This document shows, piece by piece, positions 1-5,952 of a stretch of DNA of 8,316 nt. This DNA is from HRBIN24 sp035574155. GTDB lineage: Bacteria > Chloroflexota > Dehalococcoidia > SM23-28-2 > HRBIN24. A model generated the notes under the pieces. That model did no database searches. It was not told the DNA's origin and worked only from the letters and a program-made list of their open reading frames with translations. The position numbers were made by a program, and so were the translations under genes. The DNA lies in the NCBI GenBank assembly GCA_035574155.1, contig DATLZD010000074.1:1-8316 (forward strand). Direction: 5' to 3'. Position 1 is the stretch's first letter, and each line of letters opens with the position of its first letter.

Positions 1-24
1 GGGCCTAGGGCCGGCCCTGGGCCC
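1..24. repeat. GC-rich near-perfect palindrome at window edge
   Basis: Bases 1-12 pair with 13-24 at every position except 6/19 (T against G, a wobble pair in RNA). The centre is the 12-base self-complementary AGGGCCGGCCCT. As RNA it could fold into a very stable hairpin with a tiny loop. No T-run follows on either strand, so it is not a standard intrinsic terminator. It may be the end of a longer structure outside the window, or a terminator-like element of the gene to the left. Confidence 0.5.
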
Positions 25-29
25 CCTGA

Positions 30-55
30 CTTCGCAAAAGGTGTCTTTTGCGAAG
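30..55. repeat. Perfect 11-bp inverted repeat; possible recombinase core site or hairpin
   Basis: The left arm CTTCGCAAAAG (30-40) and right arm CTTTTGCGAAG (45-55) are exact reverse complements around the 4-base spacer GTGT. The arms are much more AT-rich than their surroundings. Read as 11 + 6 + 11 bases (29-56), the left half ACTTCGCAAAA resembles the XerC arm of bacterial dif sites, whereas the right half fits the usual XerD arm poorly. No U-run follows on either strand, which argues against an intrinsic terminator. Alternatives are a repressor operator or an RNA hairpin downstream of the minus-strand tRNA. The repeat itself is certain; its role is not. Confidence 0.6.
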
Positions 56-149
56 CAGCACCTTACCAGCCGAATAGAACATCCGTTGCCTAGACCGACC
101 CCGGGGGCCGTGGCATCATGGCCCCTGCCTGGGGGAGGCGGACCGGGGC

Positions 150-173
150 TGACAGCACTTTTGACAGCACTTT
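150..173. repeat. 12-bp tandem direct repeat, two copies
   Basis: TGACAGCACTTT occurs twice head to tail (150-161 and 162-173) with no mismatch. It lies in non-coding DNA about 50 bp beyond the 3' end of the tRNA. Two copies are too few for an iteron array or a CRISPR. It could be a simple slippage duplication or a tandem binding site. I see no further copies in the window. Confidence 0.7.
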
Positions 174-221
174 TGGTGGGCGCCGAGGGAGGCCAGAGGG
201 GGGACCTCAGATACGATTGCC

Positions 222-297
222 TGGCACCCCCGGTGGGACTCGAACCCACGCTCTCCGGCTCCGGAGGCCGGCGCTCTCTCCACTGAGCTACGGGGGC
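222..297 (-). tRNA. tRNA-Arg (anticodon CCG), CCA encoded
   Basis: On the minus strand this folds as a complete cloverleaf. The acceptor stem pairs GCCCCCG with CGGGGGT and opens with a G-U pair. The D-stem is GCTC/GAGC. The anticodon stem CCGGC/GCCGG carries the 7-base loop CTCCGGA. The variable region is 5 bases, and the T-arm is GTGGG-TTCGAGT-CCCAC. U33 precedes anticodon CCG, which reads the arginine codon CGG, a frequent codon in a GC-rich genome. A discriminator G and a templated CCA (plus-strand TGG at 222-224) end the gene; without CCA it spans 225-297. A promoter lies just upstream at 314-343. Confidence 0.96.
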
Positions 298-313
298 GCC
301 CTTCCGCAGCTAA

Positions 314-343
314 ATGATAAGGTCCCCCGGTCTGCCCTTTCAA
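314..343 (-). promoter_or_regulatory. Sigma70-like promoter for tRNA-Arg
   Basis: Read on the minus strand, TTGAAA (338-343) and TATCAT (314-319) are 18 bp apart. This places transcription start about 10 bp upstream of the mature tRNA 5' end at 297. The spacing and position make it a good candidate for the tRNA promoter. Confidence 0.6.
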
Positions 344-363
344 GCAGCCCCCCTCCCAGTCGG

Positions 364-392
364 TTGACAGCTCGGGACGCCGGCACCATCCT
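364..392 (+). promoter_or_regulatory. Possible otsA promoter (consensus -35, weak -10)
   Basis: A perfect TTGACA (364-369) is followed 17 bp later by CATCCT (387-392), which matches the -10 consensus at only three of six positions. It would give a leader of about 50 nt before the ATG at 449. It stands back to back with the tRNA promoter, with 20 bp between the two -35 boxes. Confidence 0.35.
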
Positions 393-448
393 TCCTAGAG
401 GTGCCATGGGAAGGGGGCACCCGCCAGCCCCCGCCCCGAAGCTGTGCT

Positions 449-1984
449 ATGGGCGACCAGGACGTCCAGGGCCTGCTGGCCAGGAAGCTGGCGCGGCTCG
501 AAGAGCTGTGCCGGCGGGTGCTGGACTCGCGCCGCCTCATCGTGGCCAGCAACCGCGGGCCTATAGAGTTCGTCCGCAGGACGGACGGCTCCCTGCAGCC
601 CCGGCGGGGCAGCGGCGGGCTGGTTACGGCCCTCCTCTCGGCTGCCCGCTTCGTCCCCGTGACCTGGGTGGCGGCAGCCATGGACGACAAAGACCGCGAG
701 GCGGCCCAGGCCCACAGCGGCGTCATCGAGCTGGAGGACATGAACATGCGGTTGCGGCTGGTGGTGGTGCCTGAGCGGACCTACCACCGCTACTACTACG
801 TCTTCGCCAACCCCCTCCTGTGGTTCGTGCAGCACTATATGTGGAATGCCCCTTGGTCGCCCATCATCGGGCGGGCCGTGCACCAGGCCTGGGACGCAGG
901 CTACGTGCCCGTGAACCGGGCCTTTGCCCGCGCCATCGCCGAGGAGGCCTCGCAGCAGGGAGGGGCGCCCTTGGTTATAGTCCACGACTATCATCTCTAC
1001 CTGGTGCCGGCCGAGGTGAAGTCCCTCCTGCCCGAGGCCACCGTCCTGCACTTCACCCACATCCCCTGGCCGGCCCCGCGCTACTGGGGACTGTTGCCCA
1101 GACACATGCGACAGGCCATTCATGCCTCCCTCTGCGCTGCCGACATCGTGGGCATGCAGACGCGCTCTGATGCCCGCAACTTCCTGTATGCCTGCGAGCA
1201 CATCCTGCCCGATGCCGCTGTGGACCACCAGCACTTCACCATCACCTACGAGGGGCACACCACCTACGTGGCCCACTACCCCGTGTCAGTGGACGTGCAG
1301 GGGCTATCGGAACTGGCCGAGAGCGCCGAGGTGGAACGTTACCGCCAGCGCCTGGCCCCGCTGCTGGCCGACTGCACGGTGGTGCGGGTGGACAGGGCCG
1401 AGCCCAGCAAGAACATCGTCCGCTCGCTGCGGGCCTGGGAAGAGTTCCTTTGGCGCTACCCCGATTTCCAGCGGAGATCGGTCCTGTTGCAGTTCCTGGT
1501 GCCCTCTCGCACCGAGCTGGACGTCTACCGTAACTACGTGGACGAGGTGTTCCAGCTCACCGACGAGATCAATGACCGCTTCGGCGACGAGGAGTGGCAG
1601 CCGGTGCACGTCTTCTACGAGCACAACTACCCCCAGGCCATTGCCGCCCTGAGCCTCTACGACGTGCTGTTCGTCAGCCCCATCATCGACGGCATGAACC
1701 TGGTGGCCAAGGAGGGACCGTTGGTGAACCGACGGGACGGGGTGCTAGTGCTATCGGAGATGGCCGGCGCCCACGAGCAACTGCGGGAGGCAGCCATTTC
1801 CGTCTGCCCCACCGACATGGAGGGGATGGTCCAGGCACTCTATCAGGCCTGCACCATGCCCCGACAGGAGCGGCGACAACGGGCCGATGCCCTGCGGCGC
1901 CTTGTCCAGGAGGAGGATATCCTCCACTGGCTGGAGGCCCAGCTCAGGGACCTGTGGGCGGTGAGCCAGGGGCAAAGGCCCTGA
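449..1984 (+). CDS. otsA: Trehalose-6-phosphate synthase (GT20 family)
   Basis: A cytosolic retaining glycosyltransferase that joins glucose from UDP-glucose to glucose-6-phosphate, giving trehalose-6-phosphate. From the ATG at 449 it is 511 aa, a normal family length. Visible motifs are SNRGP (34-38) and GSGGL (54-58) of the N-terminal sugar-phosphate loop, W73, the YVFANPLLWF stretch (about 117-126), HDYHL (179-183) and HFTHIPWP (201-208). R316 and K321 in DRAEPSKNI match the phosphate-binding Arg and Lys of E. coli OtsA by spacing, and DGMNLVAKE (414-422) binds the donor nucleotide sugar. The usual DYxKG motif is replaced by AEPSKN, so a related activity such as glucosylglycerol-phosphate synthase cannot be excluded. 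The adjacent otsB favours trehalose. Start: ATG 449 has only a weak GAAG ahead of it. The in-frame GTG at 401 would add 16 residues before the family-like region, so it is less likely. The 3' end overlaps otsB. Confidence 0.9.
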   Translation: MGDQDVQGLLARKLARLEELCRRVLDSRRLIVASNRGPIEFVRRTDGSLQPRRGSGGLVTALLSAARFVPVTWVAAAMDDKDREAAQAHSGVIELEDMNMRLRLVVVPERTYHRYYYVFANPLLWFVQHYMWNAPWSPIIGRAVHQAWDAGYVPVNRAFARAIAEEASQQGGAPLVIVHDYHLYLVPAEVKSLLPEATVLHFTHIPWPAPRYWGLLPRHMRQAIHASLCAADIVGMQTRSDARNFLYACEHILPDAAVDHQHFTITYEGHTTYVAHYPVSVDVQGLSELAESAEVERYRQRLAPLLADCTVVRVDRAEPSKNIVRSLRAWEEFLWRYPDFQRRSVLLQFLVPSRTELDVYRNYVDEVFQLTDEINDRFGDEEWQPVHVFYEHNYPQAIAALSLYDVLFVSPIIDGMNLVAKEGPLVNRRDGVLVLSEMAGAHEQLREAAISVCPTDMEGMVQALYQACTMPRQERRQRADALRRLVQEEDILHWLEAQLRDLWAVSQGQRP

Positions 1985-2753
1985 GGAGACCCCGCAGCAA
2001 GGTCTCCACGCCCTCCACGCCCTCCACCCGGTAGTGGGCCAGCTGCAGCACCAGGGGCGGCGTCTCGGGGCCTGCCACCGCCACGCACACCGCCCTCAGG
2101 CCTGGGGCCCGGCGCAGGCGACGGAACATGGGTACGTCGGTGATGTCGTCACCCAAGGCCAGCGCCCCGCGCAGGCGGTGGCGCCGGGCCAGGTCCAGGG
2201 CAGCGGTGCCCTTGTCGGCCCCTAGGGGAGGCCTGAGCTCCAGGACCATCTTCCCCTCGAGGACCCAGAAGGAGCGGCAGGCAGGCGAGGCCGCTATGGC
2301 CGCCAGCACCGCCTCCCGTGCAGCCTCGGGGGAGGGCGAGAGGCGGTAGTGGACCGCCACGCCCACCTCTTTGTCTTCCAGGAGGAGGCCAGGCAGCTCC
2401 AGCCGTCCCAGCTCGGCCAGGGCCGTGCGGGCCAGGCGACGGTACCGCGCCAACCCAGGGACCGTGCGCACCCGTCCCCCCTCCCACCATTCGAGGCCGT
2501 GGTTACCGACATATACGACGCCCTCCAGACCCACCCACCGTCGCAGCTCCTGCGCCCGTCGCCCCGAGAGGAGCGCCACCAGGACGCCGGCGGCCGCCAG
2601 CGCCTCCAGCAACCCGAGGACGGTGGAGGACAGGCTCGCTGCCCCCGGCGTGGGAGCGATGGGCGAAAGGGTGCCATCTACGTCCGAAAACAGGCCCAGG
2701 GGTCGGGGCAATAGGGACGCAATGGACTCAGGGTCGGGCAGCGGAGCAGCCAT
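1944..2753 (-). CDS. otsB: Trehalose-6-phosphate phosphatase (HAD superfamily)
   Basis: Removes phosphate from trehalose-6-phosphate to release trehalose, the second step after OtsA. The 269-aa protein carries all HAD motifs. Motif I is DVDGT (24-28, nucleophile D24 and acid D26), motif II LLSGR (61-65, S63), motif III K181 in LGADKG, and motif IV GDDITD (201-206) for Mg2+. GNHGLEWW (about 83-90) and the EDKEVGVAVHYR segment (126-137) are typical of OtsB. It has no signal peptide. A VEGVEGVE repeat near the C-terminus comes from a short 9-bp tandem repeat in the DNA. It is transcribed towards otsA, and the last 41 bp of the two genes overlap. The ATG at 2753 is preceded by AAAAGAC with no clear ribosome site, and the predicted leader is only about 14 nt. 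Confidence 0.93.
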   Translation of the reverse strand: MAAPLPDPESIASLLPRPLGLFSDVDGTLSPIAPTPGAASLSSTVLGLLEALAAAGVLVALLSGRRAQELRRWVGLEGVVYVGNHGLEWWEGGRVRTVPGLARYRRLARTALAELGRLELPGLLLEDKEVGVAVHYRLSPSPEAAREAVLAAIAASPACRSFWVLEGKMVLELRPPLGADKGTAALDLARRHRLRGALALGDDITDVPMFRRLRRAPGLRAVCVAVAGPETPPLVLQLAHYRVEGVEGVETLLRGLLRAFAPGSPPTGP

Positions 2754-2774
2754 GTCTTTTTACCGCCCGCTATC

Positions 2775-2803
2775 ACTATAGACGTCCGCCTGGGCAGCGA
2801 CAG
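2775..2803 (-). promoter_or_regulatory. Likely otsB promoter
   Basis: On the minus strand TATAGT (2775-2780) matches five of six -10 positions. The hexamer 17 bp upstream, CTGTCG (2798-2803), matches three of six -35 positions. Transcription would begin near 2768, about 14 nt before the otsB start codon. Its -35 region interleaves with that of the divergent patatin-gene promoter. Confidence 0.5.
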
Positions 2804-2819
2804 CGGCCCCTGCTAAAAT
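2791..2819 (+). promoter_or_regulatory. Likely promoter of patatin-like gene
   Basis: TGGGCA (2791-2796, four of six matches to TTGACA) and TAAAAT (2814-2819, five of six matches to TATAAT) are 17 bp apart. Start would be near 2826, leaving a leader of about 38 nt that contains AAGGAGG at 2853-2859. Confidence 0.5.
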
Positions 2820-2863
2820 GGCCCCGCAGCCTGACGCTGACGCGAGGGTCACAAGGAGGCGCC

Positions 2864-3742
2864 ATGAAGGGACTGGCCCTGGTCCTGGGGGGCGGCGGCC
2901 CCGTGGGTATCGCCTGGGAAACGGGCATCATCGCCGGTCTGGCGGAGGAGGGCGTGGACCTGACAGGGGCGGAGCTGGTCATCGGCACGTCGGCGGGATC
3001 GGTGGTGGGGGCGCAACTCGCCCTGGGCCGTCACCCCTCCCAGATGTTGGAGGCCCAGATGGCCGTCGAGGCGCGGGCCGAGGGCGACCGGCCCCTGCAG
3101 GAGGCGGCCCAAGTCAACATGCAGGCCTTCCTGGAGATGATCACCCGTCTGCGCCTGGGCGGCGGCAGGCCCGAGGACTTGCGACGGGAGATCGGCGCCT
3201 TTGCCCTGCGGGCCCAGACCATCAGCGAGGAGACCTGGCTAGCCAGCTTCGGACGCACCCTGGGAGAGGCACCCTGGCCGCAGCGCGACTTCCGCTGCAC
3301 GGCCGTGGACGCCGAGGACGGCTCCTTCGTGGTCTGGACGCGGGAGTCGGGGGTCCCCTTGGTGCGGGCGGTGGCCTCCAGCTGCGCCGTGCCGGGCATC
3401 TTCCCCCCTGTGACCATCAACGGCCGCCGCTACATGGACGGCGGCGTCCGCTCGGGCACCAACGCCGACCTGGCCCGCGGCTGGCCCCGCGTGGTGGTCC
3501 TGTCGGTCATGGGTGCCCGCCGTAACGACCCGCTGGCCGAGAACGCCCGCCTCCTTTTGGAGCGGGAGCTAAAGGCGCTGGAGGAGTCCGGCAGCCGCGT
3601 GTCCGTCATTCGCCCCGACGAAGCATCGCTGGAGGCCTTCGGCCTGAACCTGATGGACTTCCGCCGGCGGCGGGCTGCAGCCGAGGCGGGCTACCGGCAA
3701 GGGAAGGCCGAAGCGGCCCGCCTGCGGGAACTGCTGTCCTGA
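2864..3742 (+). CDS. Patatin-like phospholipase / acyl hydrolase
   Basis: A 292-aa serine hydrolase of the patatin family, which cleaves acyl esters of phospholipids or other lipids using a Ser-Asp dyad. The N-terminus has the glycine-rich oxyanion loop LGGGGPVG (8-15). The nucleophile elbow IGTSAGS gives GxSxG with Ser43, and YMDGG (190-194) supplies catalytic Asp192. All key elements are present and the length fits a stand-alone bacterial patatin domain such as the RssA type. There is no signal peptide, lipobox or membrane segment, so it is probably cytosolic or membrane-peripheral. The ATG at 2864 is chosen because AAGGAGG (2853-2859) sits just ahead of it and the glycine loop begins within eight residues. 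Upstream in-frame sequence only lies opposite otsB. The natural substrate cannot be told from sequence, and the neighbours give no pathway. The gene ends 6 bp from the convergent GGDEF-EAL gene. Confidence 0.9.
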   Translation: MKGLALVLGGGGPVGIAWETGIIAGLAEEGVDLTGAELVIGTSAGSVVGAQLALGRHPSQMLEAQMAVEARAEGDRPLQEAAQVNMQAFLEMITRLRLGGGRPEDLRREIGAFALRAQTISEETWLASFGRTLGEAPWPQRDFRCTAVDAEDGSFVVWTRESGVPLVRAVASSCAVPGIFPPVTINGRRYMDGGVRSGTNADLARGWPRVVVLSVMGARRNDPLAENARLLLERELKALEESGSRVSVIRPDEASLEAFGLNLMDFRRRRAAAEAGYRQGKAEAARLRELLS

Positions 3743-3748
3743 CGTCCG

Positions 3749-5866
3749 TCATTGGGCCGCCACCGCATCGGGCCACACCTCCTCCACAGGCCTGGGCAGA
3801 CCGGCCCAGTAGCCCTGGGCGTAGTCCACCCGGCACTTGCGCAGGGCAGCCAGGGTGGGCCCGTCCTCCACCTGCTCGGCGATGGACTCCATGCCCACGG
3901 CCCGTGCCGCGGCGGCTATGGCCCGCACTAGCCTACGGTCGGCCTCGTTCTCGACCAGACCGGCCACGAAGGAGCCGTCGATCTTGATGAAGTCGAAGGG
4001 CAGGAGACGGAGGCGCTGCAGCGAGTTGTAGCCGACGCCGAAATCGTCGGCTGCGAAGGCGCAGCCCAGCTCCTTCATGCGGAGCATGAACTGACGGGCA
4101 CCATCCAGGTCGGCGATGTCGGCCGTCTCGGTCACCTCGAACACCAGGCGGCCGGGGCTAGGCATGGCCGCCCGCACGGCCTTGTCGATGGCCTCCGTAG
4201 CCCCGTTCTGGCCCAGGGTCCGCCCTGAGATGTTAATGTGGATGTCCACGTGCAGGTGGACATGCTGTCCGTTGGCCTCCAGTCGTCGCAGCAGGGCCAA
4301 CGCCTGCTCCACCACCCACTGGTCGATCTGGCGCATGAGGTCGGTGCGTTCGATGGCCGGCAGGAAGGCACCGGCCGGTATGACCTCGCCGTCCTCCAGC
4401 AGGCGTAGCAGCAGCTCGTAGCGGTCCACCCTGCCGTTGCGCAGGTCGACGATGGGTTGGCAGTAGAGCCGGAGGCGGCCCTCCGCCATAGCGCTGCGCA
4501 CCCTTCCCTCCCAGGACAGGCGTGACTGGAGGCGGCGCGCCTCGGCCTCCCCCGGCTCGTAGACGACCGCCCGCCGGCCGCCCTCCGCCTTGGCCTTATA
4601 CATGGCCACATCGGCACGGGCCAGTAGCTCCTCGGCATCGTTGGCGTGGTCGGGGAAGAGGGCCACGCCTATGCTGGCCACCGCCGGCACCGCCTGCCCG
4701 AACAGGAGCACCGGGCACTCCAGCGTGTCCAAGATGCGGCTGGCCACAGCCGCCGCGCCCCGGCCATCGGTCTCTGGCAGCAGGACGCCGAACTCGTCTC
4801 CCCCCAGTCGTCCCACCACGTCGGGCTGGTGCACCGACTGCCGGACCCGCTCCACCACCGTCCGCAGCAGCTGGTCGCCAGCCCGGTGGCCCAGCTGGTC
4901 GTTCACCTCTTTGAAGCCGTCCAGGTCGATGAACAGCAAGGCGCAGGGCTTGCCTTCCCTGCGCGCATGCACGATCTCCCGCTCCACCTCCTCCATGAAG
5001 GCGCGCCGGTTGAGGACGCCCGTCAGAGGGTCGGTGCGGGCCATCTGGGCCAACTGCTGCTGGAACCGCCTGCGCTCGGATATGTCCCGCGATACGCCGA
5101 TGAGGCCCACCACTCGCCCTCCCTGGCGCACGGGGTTTATGTGCACCTCGATGGGGATCACGCGGCCGTCGCGGGTGCGGACCTCCAGCTCGTAGGGAGC
5201 TGGTGGGGCCTCTCCCCGGATGTGGCTGCGGTTCACCTGACGTGCCCGCTGCAACTGGTCCTCGGGCAGGACCACCGTGATGTGGCGGCCCAACAGCTCC
5301 TCCATGCGGAACCCCGTGCTGAAGGCGAAGCTGCGGTTGGCGAAGACGATGCGCTCCTCCCGGTCCAAGACCCAGACGGCGTCGCGAATGGTGTTCAGGA
5401 TGGACTCCAGCCATTGCTTGCTGTCGCTCAGCTCCCGCTGCTCCCGGTCCAGGTCGGAGATGTCCACCATAAAGGCCACAGTCCGAAGGGGCTCGTCGTC
5501 TATGGGCGAGAGCCACAGGAGCACCGGCACCGCCTCGCCCCCCTGTCCGAAGAGATGGCCCCGCTGCGGCTGGACTGGGCTGTCGGGTCCCGCAGGGCCG
5601 GCCTCGTCCGCCACGGGCGAGAAGAGGCTACCGAAGGGCCTCCCTACCACCTCCCTGCGACGCCGACGCAAGCGCACCAGCAGGGACGGCGAGCAGTCGT
5701 AGACCACCGCCGTCTCGCCGCGGCCCCGTAGGAAGGCGCACATGAAGGGCCCGTGACGTAGCAAAGCCTTCAACACCTCGTGCAAGTCCGAAGGCTGGGG
5801 TGGCGCAGCGGAGCGGCGTCCTTCCTCCCCCCTATCCCGGCTCCCTTTCTCGGCCTGTCTCCGCAT
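3749..5866 (-). CDS. PAS-PAS-GGDEF-EAL cyclic-di-GMP signalling protein
   Basis: A 705-aa soluble protein that probably makes and/or degrades the second messenger c-di-GMP. Domain order: a divergent PAS-like region (about 28-138), a clear PAS with PAC tail (about 150-265), GGDEF (about 272-435, with DPLT at 279-282 and intact GGDEF at 355-359), and EAL (about 447-698). The cyclase inhibitory I-site RxxD is HQPD here (346-349), so product inhibition is probably lost. In the EAL domain the signature reads ELL, but E484, N545, E577, E580, D607, D608, K628, E664 and Q684 are all present. The DDFGTGYSSL loop is altered to DDFGVGYNSL. Phosphodiesterase activity is therefore plausible but unproven. 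No membrane segment is visible; PAS domains suggest sensing of a cytosolic ligand, redox state or partner. It lies 86 bp behind comM on the same strand and may be co-transcribed. The ATG at 5866 has AGGGGG nine bases upstream; an AUU start 11 codons earlier is also possible. Confidence 0.93.
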   Translation of the reverse strand: MRRQAEKGSRDRGEEGRRSAAPPQPSDLHEVLKALLRHGPFMCAFLRGRGETAVVYDCSPSLLVRLRRRRREVVGRPFGSLFSPVADEAGPAGPDSPVQPQRGHLFGQGGEAVPVLLWLSPIDDEPLRTVAFMVDISDLDREQRELSDSKQWLESILNTIRDAVWVLDREERIVFANRSFAFSTGFRMEELLGRHITVVLPEDQLQRARQVNRSHIRGEAPPAPYELEVRTRDGRVIPIEVHINPVRQGGRVVGLIGVSRDISERRRFQQQLAQMARTDPLTGVLNRRAFMEEVEREIVHARREGKPCALLFIDLDGFKEVNDQLGHRAGDQLLRTVVERVRQSVHQPDVVGRLGGDEFGVLLPETDGRGAAAVASRILDTLECPVLLFGQAVPAVASIGVALFPDHANDAEELLARADVAMYKAKAEGGRRAVVYEPGEAEARRLQSRLSWEGRVRSAMAEGRLRLYCQPIVDLRNGRVDRYELLLRLLEDGEVIPAGAFLPAIERTDLMRQIDQWVVEQALALLRRLEANGQHVHLHVDIHINISGRTLGQNGATEAIDKAVRAAMPSPGRLVFEVTETADIADLDGARQFMLRMKELGCAFAADDFGVGYNSLQRLRLLPFDFIKIDGSFVAGLVENEADRRLVRAIAAAARAVGMESIAEQVEDGPTLAALRKCRVDYAQGYWAGLPRPVEEVWPDAVAAQ

Positions 5867-5905
5867 GGCGCGGGGCCCCCTAGCGCTCTCGAACCGAATA
5901 CGACT

Positions 5906-5922
5906 CCTCCTAGGTTAGGAGG
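5906..5922 (-). promoter_or_regulatory. Hairpin that can sequester an AGGAGG ribosome site
   Basis: CCTCCTA (5906-5912) and TAGGAGG (5916-5922) form a perfect 7-bp inverted repeat around a 3-base loop. In the minus-strand transcript, the strand of comM and the GGDEF-EAL gene, the downstream arm carries a consensus AGGAGG that would be paired with its own complement. No U-run follows, so it is not a standard terminator. It could modulate translation of the c-di-GMP gene or stabilise an mRNA end. The structure is clear; the function is inferred. Confidence 0.45.
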
Positions 5923-5952
5923 CGCGGCCTCGGGAAGTCGTTACAGCGCCCG

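Noticed and set aside
222..297. tRNA-Arg as an occupied integration site
   Set aside because: No second copy of the tRNA 3' end and no integrase gene is present in the window, so there is no evidence of an inserted element here.
41..343. Short overlapping frames around the tRNA
   Set aside because: They run through the tRNA gene and its promoter on both strands, with no ribosome site or recognisable protein.
395..1276. Long open frame on the minus strand opposite otsA
   Set aside because: It lies entirely antisense to the conserved GT20 coding frame, its protein is rich in His/Gly/Val repeats typical of a GC-rich shadow frame, and it has no recognisable motif.
1912..1925. 14-bp perfect palindrome GGAGGATATCCTCC
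   Set aside because: It falls inside otsA codons for a conserved-looking EEDIL stretch and has no spacing or context suggesting a regulatory site; chance is sufficient.
2004..2027. Short 9-bp tandem repeat near the otsB 3' end
   Set aside because: It is a simple in-frame coding repeat giving VEGVEGVE; no minisatellite or regulatory meaning is apparent.
2318..2863. N-terminal extension of the patatin-like protein
   Set aside because: The extension is Pro/Arg/Gly-rich shadow sequence opposite otsB. The AAGGAGG site and the family start point to the ATG at 2864.
3743..3748. Terminator between the patatin-like and GGDEF-EAL genes
   Set aside because: The gap is only 6 bp, and no hairpin with a U-run is visible in or around it.
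4646..5731. Long plus-strand open frame opposite the GGDEF-EAL gene
   Set aside because: It is antisense to confirmed PAS and GGDEF domains, with no domain of its own and no ribosome site.
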